Position numbers and translations under genes: made by a program
Part shown: piece by piece, positions 46,201-54,981 of the stretch
How the letters are laid out: every line of letters begins with the position of its first letter
How positions within the stretch are numbered: position 1 is the first letter of the stretch
The notes under the pieces: generated by a model
The model's input: only the letters and a program-made list of their open reading frames with translations
What the model was told of the DNA's origin: nothing
The model's database searches: none
Assembly (NCBI GenBank): GCA_036245805.1
Contig: BTRK01000001.1
Coordinates: 11,346,001 to 11,410,000 of the forward strand
Length of the DNA stretch: 64,000 nt
Direction of reading: 5' to 3'
Source: Pristionchus mayeri
Taxonomy: Eukaryota > Nematoda > Chromadorea > Rhabditida > Neodiplogasteridae

Positions 46201-49200
46201 TCTTATCATACCTCCTCCTCATTCCTACCCCTCAAATTCTGGTACAACATTCGAAATAAGTTCCCAAAAGCTACTTTAAAATGATGGCCAGAAACAGCAA
46301 TCAATCAATCAATCAGTTTATCATATCAGACAGTTTGCTCAGATGAGGATTTGTCTATATTCTGCATAGGTTGCACTCCACCAATGTGTGCCAATGGCTC
46401 GGCTAAGGTCGTCTCTCCAGCGTACGCGTGGCTTCCCAGGAGGGCGGCTCCTGTTGTAGGGTGTCCAGACTGTAGTAGCGCGACTCCACTGCTCCAGATT
46501 CATTTGCCTAATTTTGAGTGCCCACCGTGCTTTCCGTTTCAATCCCTCCTCGACCCAGTCTCTTAGCTTGGTGATTCCACAAACTCGCTCATTCTTCCAA
46601 CGATCTCTGATCGTAACTCCCAACATCCTCCGTTCCATATTTCGTTGAGTAACACTCAGTCGTTCCTTCTCACTCGATCGTAATGCCCAGACTTCGCATC
46701 CGTAGAGTACTGTACTTGTGATGCAGCTTTCAAAGAGCCGTCGCCTGATCTTCATGGGTAAAAGGCGTGACGATAGAAGATGGGACAGCTTACTCCATGC
46801 GTTCCAGCCCAGTCCAATCCGATGTTCAATTTCGTCGGAGTGATCTAGGGGAAGACTGATTCGCCCTCCTAGATATGTGGCTCTTTCGACAAATTCGAAC
46901 CGTAGATTGTCAATAGTGATTGGATTCCTAGTAGAGGTGCAGGAGGTGAGTAGATTGGTCTTTGCTGCATTGATTTCGAGACCTACTCTTCTGCAAGCGC
47001 TCATCAACTTCTTCAACATTTTCTCCAATTCGGGTTTCGACTTCGCGATGAGAACTACATCGTCCGCGTACTCCAAATGGCATAGATTCCTCCCATCTAT
47101 TTGGATTCCATCCTTCTCCCAGTCAATCTTGTCCATCGCAGATCTTAGCACAGCGTTGAAAAGGCGAGGGGAGAGTGTATCCCCTTGGCGAACTCCTCTT
47201 CTCACGGTGACAGGGACGAGTTCTTCGTTTACTCGAATGAGTGTGGAAGAAGACTCGTAAAGACGACGCAGAAGGTGGACGAGGATGGGGTGGGCTCCGA
47301 AGAAGAAGAGGGCGTTCCAGCAAGCATTCCACTCAACGCAGTCGAAGGCCTTGCGGAAGTCGACAAACGCCAAGTAGATAGGGATACCGTACTCGTGGGC
47401 TCTTTCTGCTACCTGCTTGATCGCATGAAGGTTATCGAGGGTGCTGAATCCGCGACGAAAACCGGTTTGGGTCGTCGATTCATTCTCTTCCAACACTTGC
47501 TCGAATCTTCTCAAAATCACCCTTGTCATCGTCTTGAGAGTGACGGTGAGCAGCGAAATGGGGCGGAAATTGCCGATGTTCTTAGGATCTCCCTTCTTAT
47601 GCAACAATGAAACGACTGCTTCCGTCAAATCGCTTGGAACTGCGTCTCCGGCAACCAGTCGATTGAGCAGATCAGCGATGTCTGGGGCCAAGTGATCTCT
47701 GGCGAGGAAGAGCATCTCAGGGAGAATCCCATCCGAAACAGGGGAATGGTCGCATTTCAGGAGAGACATCGCATGCCTGATTTCATCGGATTGGAAAGGT
47801 GGCAATGGGTCTAGAGCGGGAGGGGACACAGTGAGAGGAAGCTGCACTCCTGGCGTGTAGAGGTCCTCAAAGAAGGTCTTCACCGCTGTCTTGGTTGCTG
47901 CTTGAGAGAGTGCACCAGAGACAGGATCGGGGACGAGAAGACGCTGCTTCGACGACTGAAGAGACAGCATGCACTTCACAATGCTCCTTCCCATCATCGC
48001 TGCTTGCCGTGCTTGTTGTTTACATTGTTGTTTATTGTTAATTAGAAACAGCAATGCCTGACCAGAAATGTTTTCTGCATTACAACTAATATTGAGGTCT
48101 ACTGAGAGCATGTACGACATCCAGAACACGTTTGACAAAAAATTCCAACACCTTGAATCATTGAAGGGGTGGATACCCCAAAGGCCAAGACGCATTCATT
48201 TCAAGTTGCAACGCCGTAAATTGTAAACAACCTAAAAGCCGGCTCTCGAGATTTCGAAATTAAAAACGTCACACGTCCCTTCAAATTTTATTTAAAATGT
48301 CGCCCAAAATGCATTGTGCTCGTCTTCACGAGAGGAATAAGTATTGCGTAGGAGAGCAAAAATGACTGAGAAGGGTCGAAAAGTCGATCATGTCGAAAAG
48401 TTCACGAAATATAAGTTTAGATGCAAATAATGTAAAAAAGTGCATGCCTTGCTAAAAAATAAGCCACATTGCAATGAGATCTTTCCAGATTCGAATTCAT
48501 CATACCTTTTTACACTAAATAAGCTACTAATTTTGGCAAAAAACCGAAAATTTGCTGTTTTTTGAAAATTCCTTTAGCATCGCTCCGATGGACCCCAATT
48601 TGCATAATTCAGATTATTGTCTCACTGTTAGAGGTTTGAAGTATTGGGGTGTCCGGAAAGTTCGTATAATTTTTTGTTTTTATTTTTTATTCAATGCTTT
48701 ACAATTCTCAGTGACCAATGTATGCCCCCTTCTTTCTCACTACCTCCCTCCAGCGATTGGGCAGGGTCTCGATTCCTCTCTTCCAGAATGCGGGTTTCTT
48801 CGAGACCGCCCAGTTCACGAAAGCCCTCATAACTTCATCTCGATTCTTGAACTTCTTTCCTTTGCAGAAGTCAGAGAGAGAGCGGAAGCAGTGGTAGTTG
48901 CATGGGGAGAGATCCGGGGAATACGGTGGATGGGGAATCCTCTCGATCTTCAGCTCGTCCATTTTCTTCTGGGTCTTCTTCGCTCGATGTGGGCGAGCAT
49001 TGTCCATCAGAAGAAGAATTTTGCCCTGGTTCAGGAGTCTGGGAGGGACTCTGATCGCGACATCTTCCAGCTGTTCAGAGAAGAGGTCGGCATTGATGCT
49101 GGTGCCAGGGGCGAGGATCTCCCAGTAGATGGGACCGAGCACTGAGAAGAAGAAGCAGAGGAGTTCCTTCTTTCCGTGCTCTTCCTTCTTCGGGACGGGC

Positions 49201-52152
49201 GTGGGCTTCTCATCTGCATCCACCCATTGCAGTCTCCTCGCAGGGTTATCGTACGTGATCCACTTCTCATCTGTAGCGATGATGGAATTGGCCCATCGAA
49301 GATTGGATCTACGATGGAGTAATTCCCGACATACTTGAACACGATTTTTCAGCTGTTCGGGGGATAGGTCATGGGGAATCACTTGTGGGAGTTTCGGCTT
49401 CTTCCCAGATCGATGGAGGATATCGGACACCGTTGATCTGGGAGTACCAGTATCCTTCTTCAACTCACGCACACTGCCCATGGGCTTGCGCTTCAGTGTG
49501 CGGAGAACGAGAGGCTGATCGAGGGAAGGAGGGCGTCCAGAGGGGGGTTGATCATCGATTCCAAACTCCCCTTTCTTGAAGCGGGAGAACCACTTATAGC
49601 AGAAGGGTATGGAGGGGGCGTCAGCTCCTTTCGACTGGGCCAGGGCAGAGTGGGCCTCCTTCACGGATCGGCCAAGACGATAGTAATGAAGTAAAACTGC
49701 TCGGAGGTAGAGATGGGAGTCCATCACAAGAATCAATGTAGCAACTAGGAGACTGATTAAATCCTCTCACTACTCAACGTCAGAATGATGCAATACAATG
49801 TTGACAAACAGATTGCGCAATCACTGCATTTGACCGCGAACTGACTTTTTTCCGAAGCATTATACGAACTTTCCGGACACCCCAATAATTTCCAGAGAAA
49901 AAAATTAGTCTGAAAAAATCTGGATTTTCTGAGCCTCCCCAAAATAACAACGAAAAAATGCGATGAAAAAAAATGCGATTCGTCATTTTCGTCATAAAAT
50001 ACGCTTAATTCACTCATATCTCAGACCCAGATATATCACATACGAGCAATGGAACCACTTTTTACGCACTAGCTAGATAATATGTGATCATTGAAATTTA
50101 GGAATTTCCAAAAAAACAGCTGGTTTTCGGTGTTTGAACCAACATAACAAAAATTAGAGCTAAAACAAGCAGTTTGTGTGTAAAAAGGTATGATGAATTC
50201 GACTCTGCAAAGATCTCATATCAATTTGGGCAATTTTTTAAAAAATTTTTACGGCATGCTTCTAAAATTCGATTTCGTGGACTTTTCGACATGATTTGTT
50301 TTTCCAATCACTTTTGGTCCAACATAATACTTACTCTCGAGAAGACGAACAAAATGATTTTTTGCGCGACATATTTTTTTGCGCGATTTTTTGCGCGACA
50401 TATCGCCAAAGTTTAAGGGAATTATGATTATTTTGCAATTTAGAAATGTCTTGAGCCGGCGTTTAGGTTGTTTACAGTTTACGACTTTGCACAAAAAAAA
50501 ACATATAAATTGTACAAGTATGGAAACGGATGTATACCAGTAAACTACGGAAACATCAAAATGAAATTGCACTCCACTCATTGAGCATGCCTCCCGATCT
50601 CGTCTTAAACGCAGCAAACTCCTTGGACGCCATCTTTTTCTCATTGCATACAACAACAGAATCCCTCCGAAGTTCTAGAATTTTTTTTAGCAATGATATA
50701 AAAACAATGGGAGATGAAAGGAAGAGACGGGTGCGGGTGGGAATTTCTGTACATTAAAGCATAATGTGTTAATTCAGCAAATTATTTTAGAATTAAATTG
50801 AATTTGCTAGTTTTGAAAAATGTGCACATCTTCACTGGTGAGAGGGTTGACTCCGTCCTCTAGGTCCAGACAGTAGATGAATGGTGCAAGTCTGTCGAAC
50901 TTGTCGAGGAGATCGGGAAAGCGGGAAACGGCTTCAGCGGAAGCCACGAATTTTCGTAGAATATCCTGAAATAAAAAAATAAAAACAATATCCTTCTGTT
51001 TTGGATAATTTTGTGCATCAATTTTTCCTTTGCCTTCTATAGTTATCACGTGGCCAATGCCCTGTAACGTACATTTGCATTCTACAACTCTGTCACATGG
51101 CATGATAAATAAATATTTTTAAAAAAACTTGTTCAGACAGCAACGTCAGGGATCTCTAAGGAATGAGTAGCGTAAGCAAACAGCAACGATAGAGTGGCAC
51201 TACGTCGGATGAGAAGTACGACGTCATTCAGCCTTTGATACATGAAAGGCGGTATGGCGTAATAGTTCGCATCCGACCTAGTGTCGGCAGATGCTGTACC
51301 TCGTTGATCTTGGGAACAGCATCTGTTGCTTCCGCGATGACGGTCAGGCGAGAAGAGCTGCCCAGAAGAGTAGTCCCTCCCATGCATCCTTCGATATGCC
51401 CTAAATATTTGCTTTAGATCCGACTAGATCATGTGGAGTTAAGCCGATTTATATTCATCACAAGTGTCTTGTTTACGACCACATGCAGATAGCATTCAAG
51501 CACATCATCCATTCCCCCCATAACGACAATCCGCCGCAAAGTATTCTAATCAAATCTTGAAGAATCCACGCAACAAATTCGAAGAAACTCTTAAGATTGA
51601 ATCCATGAATAACAAAATAATTCTCGAGTAGGGACAAAACGTCAAAAACTTCTCGCAGCTACAATATTCGCTTCGTTCGCACTTAGGGTTCTCTTATTGG
51701 AAATCTTTTGTTTCATATTTCAGATATGTTTCATATGATTATATTATAATCAACTCACTTGATCCATTGCCTTCTTCTTCAGGGATTCTATTGATTCCGA
51801 TGCGAAAATGCGGTAGACGAGCATGAAGACTCCAGCGGTAGACGGCGATTTCTATTTTAAAAAAAAACACGGTAAAGGAAAGGCAAGCCGCGTCTTCGAG
51901 ACTAGGCTCGTGGGAGAACACTTATAGGCCAGTGTAAATTTGGGCGGATTTAGAATTGAGTGGCATACGCAGACATATTTTACTTGCGTGATCAGTATAA
52001 TACATATAGATTTTTTTAATAATACTATATTTTTTCACACTATATATTTGTATTGTACGTGTCAGAACGTACCTTGAAGAGGCGCTTGAGTCTCTTTTTG
52101 TGATATGTCCGGAGCAGATTGCGTAGGTAGTATCGATCATCCGTCGTCAGAT
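34247..52152 (-). CDS. Dipeptidyl peptidase III-like (M49) gene, expanded and incomplete
   Basis: Minus-strand exons matching DPP III in order: 51759-51851 after 52073-52152 (N-terminal part), 50828-50965, about 44074-44139, 43587-43663, 42632-42721, about 41349-41407, 39590-39709, 39472-39546, 39318-39419, 34531-34707, and a possible last exon 34247-34342. The zinc site is ETEFHEFMGHPSGKLFE (HEXXGH), and a later WYTAGETF...LEETR segment corresponds to the family's conserved Glu motif. Further matches are HVAYVIWLCMMRDGLL, ARYVLFRVVREAGGG, LNRDKIESVALPAVRKFL and CLLIQPK. Most boundaries are phase-consistent. About 250 residues between exons 2 and 3 were not found, the acceptor near 44139 is not AG, and the final junction is out of phase, so this may be a pseudogene or a divergent gene. 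DPP III is a cytosolic zinc exopeptidase removing dipeptides. Confidence 0.72.
35167..35406. mobile_element. MITE, family T (TTAAAGGAGGAGTAAAGTCA ends)
   Basis: 240-bp element with 20-bp inverted ends (left TTAAAGGAGGAGTAAAGTCA, right its complement up to CCTCCTTTAA). A relative in opposite orientation is at 42163-42414 and a split one at about 35640-37186. The interior shares GCCTGAGCTTTCCCTG and CTTATCGTTGGGGAGATCTA among copies. No ORF. Confidence 0.85.
35640..37186. mobile_element. Family T MITE split by a long palindrome
   Basis: The left part (about 35640-35798) and right part (37138-37186, ending CTTCTCCTTTAA) match the interior and right end of the family T element at 35167-35406. 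The 1.34-kb palindrome at 35799-37137 was inserted into it. The left terminus of this copy is not recognisable. Confidence 0.75.
35799..37137. mobile_element. 1.34-kb near-perfect palindrome (foldback element)
   Basis: The arms, about 620 bp each, run from GTATCACGAGTC at left to GACTCGTGATAC at right with only scattered differences. The loop is 36421-36513 (93 nt). No frame of note. If transcribed as part of the DPP III-like pre-mRNA it would form a very long double-stranded RNA. Confidence 0.92.
37436..38696. mobile_element. Non-autonomous mariner-type element, 1261 bp
   Basis: Left end TCAGGTTGACTAGGAGTTTT and right end AAAACTTTCTAGTCAACCTAA are inverted, with TA on both flanks (37434-37435, 38697-38698). 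Related internally to the decayed copy near 11755-12750 and at its ends to 21307-22190. The ORF on plus at 37658-37843 has no recognised domain. Confidence 0.75.
39136..39299. mobile_element. Foldback MITE with TGGCACTTCTTGG ends
   Basis: Inverted ends TGGCACTTCTTGGATATTCT and its partner ATTATCCAAGAAGTGCCA enclose a C-rich stretch. The middle (CCCCATCACAAAGGGGTT, CCGAAAATCAAGGAATGAC) is related to 45789-45922. It lies 19 bases from a DPP III-like exon. Confidence 0.8.
39420..39471 (-). other. 52-nt micro-intron built of TACGGTA repeats (DPP III-like gene)
   Basis: Between exons 39472-39546 and 39318-39419, phase 0 on both sides. In the sense direction it starts GTACGGTAGGAGTACGGTAG and ends in CAG. 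The repeat is the reverse complement of the TACCGTACTCC repeat in intron 2 of the CHK kinase genes (3432-3481, 10450-10499, 57325-57363). Confidence 0.8.
39868..39997. mobile_element. Foldback element with TAGGGTTCTCTTATTGG ends
   Basis: 130-bp hairpin with ends TAGGGTTCTCTTATTGGAAA and TTTCCAATAAGAAAACCCTA. Relatives: 43844-43959, and one arm only at about 51684-51735. Confidence 0.85.
40057..40547. mobile_element. Foldback element with CTGGTTACCA-rich interior
   Basis: Inverted ends CGGTTTCTCCCAACCAGTTG and CAACTGGTTGGGAGAAATCC. Inside are multiple (C)AACTGGTT words, and a family-T-like MITE remnant at about 40222-40445 appears nested within it. Confidence 0.75.
40629..40779. mobile_element. 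Foldback element with AGGGTTCCTCCAATTGGGC ends
   Basis: 151-bp hairpin; left AGGGTTCCTCCAATTGGGCT mirrors right AGCCCAATTGGGGGAACCCT, continuing through TTTTTGGCCCAGTTGGGCTT. Confidence 0.9.
41045..41125. repeat. (CAAA)n-like A-rich tract
   Basis: Low-complexity A-rich stretch of CAAA/ACAA words between a truncated foldback arm near 40970-41050 and a non-coding stretch of the DPP III-like intron. Confidence 0.9.
41461..41676. mobile_element. Foldback element with GGGGTCCATACCAAAATGTC ends
   Basis: 216-bp inverted repeat with C-rich inner arms (left CCCCCCCTCTCCCCCCCTGG; right its complement) and AT-rich centre. Same family as 24437-24597. Confidence 0.88.
42163..42414. mobile_element. MITE, family T, second copy
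   Basis: Ends TTAAAGGAGGAGCAAAGGCA and ACCTTTACTCCTCGTTTAA. The interior is the reverse orientation of 35167-35406, sharing GATCTCCCCAACGATAAGAA. It is in the DPP III-like intron after the HEXXGH exon. Confidence 0.85.
43693..43785. mobile_element. CTCTC hairpin element (family H)
   Basis: Nearly the exact reverse complement of 23567-23659, from GAGCAATGGTCTCGCTCTCT to GAGAGTCAGACCATTACTC. It lies 30 bases from a DPP III-like exon. A further relative is at about 42935-43020. Confidence 0.85.
43844..43959. mobile_element. Foldback element related to 39868-39997
   Basis: Ends TAGGGTTTGAACATTTTTGT and CCCAGAGAACCCTA with TATCATTTTCAGATGTGTTT inverted inside. Confidence 0.8.
44246..45392. mobile_element. 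Transposon-like element with tandem CGGGGTCC repeats
   Basis: Two clusters (about 44267-44560 and 45090-45300) each hold roughly ten ATCGGGGTCC motifs at irregular 15-20-nt spacing in the same orientation, with three or four inverted motifs at 45305-45370. Outer flanks are inverted: TAGAATTCACGGCTCTGTTT at left against AAAACTGAGCCGAATTCACG at right. The centre (44570-45085) is AT-rich with a minus-strand 85-codon frame of no known domain. Confidence 0.7.
45789..45922. mobile_element. Foldback MITE with CTTCGATATTTGG ends
   Basis: Ends CTTCGATATTTGG and CCAAATATCGAAG enclose a middle like that of 39136-39299 (CCCCATCCCAGAGGGGTT). Confidence 0.75.
46069..46248. mobile_element. Foldback element with GTTGTACCAGAATGAGAGG ends
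   Basis: Inverted arms of about 60 bp: GTTGTACCAGAATGAGAGGG at left against CCCCTCAAATTCTGGTACAAC at right, with GGTATGATAGGATAG mirrored inside. Confidence 0.88.
46302..48043 (-). mobile_element. RTE-type LINE, 5'-truncated, with target-site duplication
   Basis: A long minus-strand frame (46339-48195, of which about 48043 downwards is element) encodes RT blocks FRPISLLTVTLKTMTRVILR, YLAFVDFRKAFDCVEW, RRGVRQGDTLSPRLFNAVLR and the catalytic LEYADDVVLI, then a C-terminal domain ending in RPPGKPRVRWRDDL, typical of RTE-like endonuclease-RT proteins. The apurinic endonuclease is missing (5' truncation). The 3' end is tandem TGAT/ATTG units next to 46302, as in RTE elements. The 12-base AGAAACAGCAAT occurs directly at both ends (46290-46301 and 48044-48055). 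An open RT frame and exact duplication suggest a fairly recent insertion. Confidence 0.88.
48644..49885 (-). mobile_element. mariner element, full length with intact termini
   Basis: 1242 bp bounded by TTGGGGTGTCCGGAAAGTTC and its exact complement at the right, TIR of about 28 bp, with TA target duplications at 48642-48643 and 49886-49887. Contains one uninterrupted transposase frame on the minus strand. Inserted in the element 48213-50485. Confidence 0.95.
48708..49736 (-). CDS. mariner transposase with DD34N triad
   Basis: 342 aa, the usual length for mariner transposases (about 345). The N-terminal helix-turn-helix DNA-binding region (about residues 5-110) includes YKWFSRFKKGEFGIDDQPPS, followed by the PHDLSPEQ linker motif (the WVPHEL-type site, residues 121-128). 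The catalytic domain has Asp156 (IIATDEKWI) and Asp245 (LLMDNARPH); the third acidic position, 34 residues later in YSPDLSPCNYH, is Asn280. DD34D is standard, and DD34N is known from the primate SETMAR transposase domain, which cannot complete transposition normally. The frame is otherwise undamaged. It lies in an intron of the DPP III-like gene on the same strand, so co-transcription is possible. Confidence 0.93.
   Translation of the reverse strand: MILVMDSHLYLRAVLLHYYRLGRSVKEAHSALAQSKGADAPSIPFCYKWFSRFKKGEFGIDDQPPSGRPPSLDQPLVLRTLKRKPMGSVRELKKDTGTPRSTVSDILHRSGKKPKLPQVIPHDLSPEQLKNRVQVCRELLHRRSNLRWANSIIATDEKWITYDNPARRLQWVDADEKPTPVPKKEEHGKKELLCFFFSVLGPIYWEILAPGTSINADLFSEQLEDVAIRVPPRLLNQGKILLLMDNARPHRAKKTQKKMDELKIERIPHPPYSPDLSPCNYHCFRSLSDFCKGKKFKNRDEVMRAFVNWAVSKKPAFWKRGIETLPNRWREVVRKKGAYIGH
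51199..51283. mobile_element. Short hairpin element with GTCGGATG ends
   Basis: Inverted ACGTCGGATGAGAAGTACGA and GCATCCGACCTAG around GACGTCATTCAGCC. A related hairpin with GACGTCAT arms is at about 34355-34437. It interrupts an open stretch at 51284-51405 that I could not assign. Confidence 0.65.
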
Positions 52153-54981
52153 CTAATCAACATCAATTTTTGTTCAAACTTGAGGGCTTGGGCCTGTTGA
52201 ATTATACTGTCATGCCATTTTTCGGGGTATCTTCTTCATGTTTGCGTAATTATTGCCTAATTATCCTACTCGCTTCACTATTTCATCACTAGATCTAAAC
52301 TATGTTTAATATCCATTTTAATAGCATTATCAGCACACTATTGACTATCGATTGAAATATGTAGATATCACACGATTCACTCATCATTCTTATGACAATC
52401 AGAGCTTTGACACTGAAACAGTAATCAATAGAGATACGCTCACTGTTGAATGGCTCTTCGCAGTTTAGTCGAACAGCCTTGTACTCTTTTGTAGCATTCA
52501 CTGTAGCAGCATGTGAAGCTGAAATATTGTTTACAACGTCCTATTCAAAAAAAATTGAAACGAAAGGCTCACCAGAAAACGATCGAGCGACCGCCCGCGA
52601 CACCGAGTAAGGGAGAGAGTGAATGAAGAATGACGTGGACATGCGGAATCAAAACACATTTTCGCACGTAGTTCAGATTCAAATTGGCATTATTGAAATG
52701 AGTTCGTGTAATGACAAATCATGAGACGATATCCTTGTGCCGTCGGAACGACCTTTTTTCTCCGCAACTCCGAAACGTATTGTATAGTATGCATGGTTCG
52801 TGCGTCGCGTGTTGCATTCGCGGCTCGGATAACTCGTTTTATACGACTCAAGAAACTCTAACCGGATGCGTCGGCGTGATCCATAATCGATCCATTTTGG
52901 TAACGGCTAACAGGTCCAAAACAGCTCCTGAAAGAGGAAAAGTCATTACAGTAATGCGACACGCGACTCTCGCTGCGGGGAGAGAAGGCATATAATTGGG
53001 ATATAAATTGAGCTGATTACTTCATTTAAGGGTGAATTGATAGATCACTTGTAAAATATGATCATCGCCCAATTCATACCTCATCGCGGAAGCTTTATTG
53101 CAAACGGCGTTGATATGCCATCTCCGATTTTCAACCTATTTTTTTTATTTAAAAAAAAACGTCTCAAGAAAGTGATTCTGGCCCTGGGGTAACGTACAAG
53201 GCTATGATGTGCATAATGATCTACCCATGTTCCCCTCGCCATCCGAATCGATCCAGGTGACGATCTTTTGGATTACTGTAGTCGTATACAGTATGTTAGA
53301 GCGGCGGCACCATGGCATATAATCACGCACTAGTCCAAGATCACGTTATGACAATCTATGCGGTCGTTTGCATCCATACATGCATCGATCGAATAATTTG
53401 AAAACCATAAATTAAGGAAGCCATTTAACGCACAAAAACGTTAGTTTTATATGCTTAATTCAAAACTCGACTTATTTTCTTGTTAATGATCCCTAATCCC
53501 CTCTATTGTTCACTCCCCTCTCTATCGCAATAATTCGACTCAATTCAACGGGTGCCCGAATTGCCCACTCTATTTTTTTTAGAAAACTCATTCCAATATC
53601 ATCGATGTATCTTGTGCATATCACGACTCTGACCTATCGTTCGACCTAAGCCTGACATTGAACCAAAATTCAAATTGGACATTAGTGCATTTTCTAGGTC
53701 CACAGAACCCAACTAAGAGCGCCTTACATTAATCATTGTCTGTGCTCATCCAGTTGCTGCGCCGGTCGGATGGTGTAGAGCAATTTCTACCCTTCAATGT
53801 AGTCGTACCAAAAACTTTTCTTCAGGTAATCCGGCTAATATGGTTTATCACCCTATTCAGCCCATTCGATTGGTTGGATATGATGGGCGCATGTAATTTT
53901 CAACGCTATGTAAATTGAAAACCGCTCGAAAGTCACCCCTGTTGAATGAGCATGTTGAGAGGATTCGAATGAGAACTTTGCTCGCGCATATCTAGGGAAC
54001 TTAAGGGATGATCTGCCCAGAAAACAACACTTTCCAATTTTTGAATCTGGTTTTCAACAAATCTTTAACACGTCATTCTCCATTCTCGCGAGCTAAAATA
54101 GCTGTAACAGCGATTGTATTGCGTTTCAGCCCAACAATATGAGCCACATGTTCGCCAGTCATAATGTTCCACTGAAACATAATATCAATGTCACCGATTT
54201 TTTGTCCGCGAGATGGAAGAATGTCGTGTCAAAACGTTGTTGAAAACTAGTTTCAAAAGTTTGTTTGGGATGATCACCCCCTAGGTTCCCTAGATATGCG
54301 AACGCAAGGTACTCATTCGAATCATCTCAGCAAGCTCTATTCGCTCATGCAATAAAGTGGGGGATTTTCAAAGTTACATTGCGTTAAAAATTACATGTTC
54401 CAAACGCGAAACAAAAATGAATAAATAAATAAAATAGAGCATGAAAAAGTAGCCGGACCACCTGAAGAAATGTTAACGACTACATTGAAGGGCAGCAGTT
54501 CCGACTCGAAGTTAACGGACTCCACCCGGCCGGTGCAGCACCTCGACACTAATTAATGCAAGGGGTCTTAGTAGGGTTACGTTGACCTATGAAATGCACT
54601 AATCTCAATTTTGAATGGTGGTCCAATGCCCGATCACGTTCATTCTTAGGTGAGAGGCGTGATATGCACATCACAGTTGCGTTAATAATTACTTATTTAT
54701 CCATTTCGACAAGCGAAATGTACACGCCCCGTTTTCCAGTGAGAATTGAGGTAGGCTATTTTGCGCAATATAATTACAATTCTTGACTGAACAATGAATG
54801 ATGGATATTATGACATGTGTGAACATACTCACATAACACAATAAATACACCAATACATATTTTTTTGAATTCCATCCAATAATCTAGCATTCCTAGACCG
54901 ATCCAACACTAACCTGGCATCAATAAATAAATAGTCAGTCCTCTCAGAGAACATATTAGTTATTGATGGTATTCTCTTCGT
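52153..54981. other. Intergenic region between DPP III-like gene and kinase copy C
   Basis: No supported gene. It contains the presumed start region of the DPP III-like gene (no first exon recognised), a foldback at 53705-54578 and a single transposon terminus at about 54643-54664. The plus ORF at 52711-52995 shows no domain. Confidence 0.5.
53705..54578. mobile_element. Foldback element, 874 bp
   Basis: Inverted arms of about 300 bp: GAACCCAACTAAGAGCGCCT at left against GGGGTCTTAGTAGGGTT at right, continuing through CCTTCAATGTAGTCGT and TATCTAGGGAAC. The centre is about 54060-54190. No ORF of note. Confidence 0.85.

Larger units (their letters stand above)
48213..50485. mobile_element. Foldback/TIR element interrupted by a mariner
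   Basis: Inverted ends GCCGTAAATTGTAAACAACC and GGTTGTTTACAGTTTACGAC (about 35 bp including GCCGGCTC). Inner arms also mirror (GTCGAAAAGT near 48395 against ACTTTTCGAC near 50280). Removing the mariner at 48644-49885 leaves about 1.03 kb. No own transposase. Confidence 0.75.

Noticed and set aside
51284..51405. Possible exon with MGGTTLLGSSSRLTVIAEAT on the minus strand
   Set aside because: Flanking splice sites are plausible, but it matches neither DPP III nor another family I know and it is cut by a hairpin element; left unassigned.
52711..52995. 94-codon plus-strand ORF
   Set aside because: No domain, no splice context, no paralogue in the window; compatible with chance.
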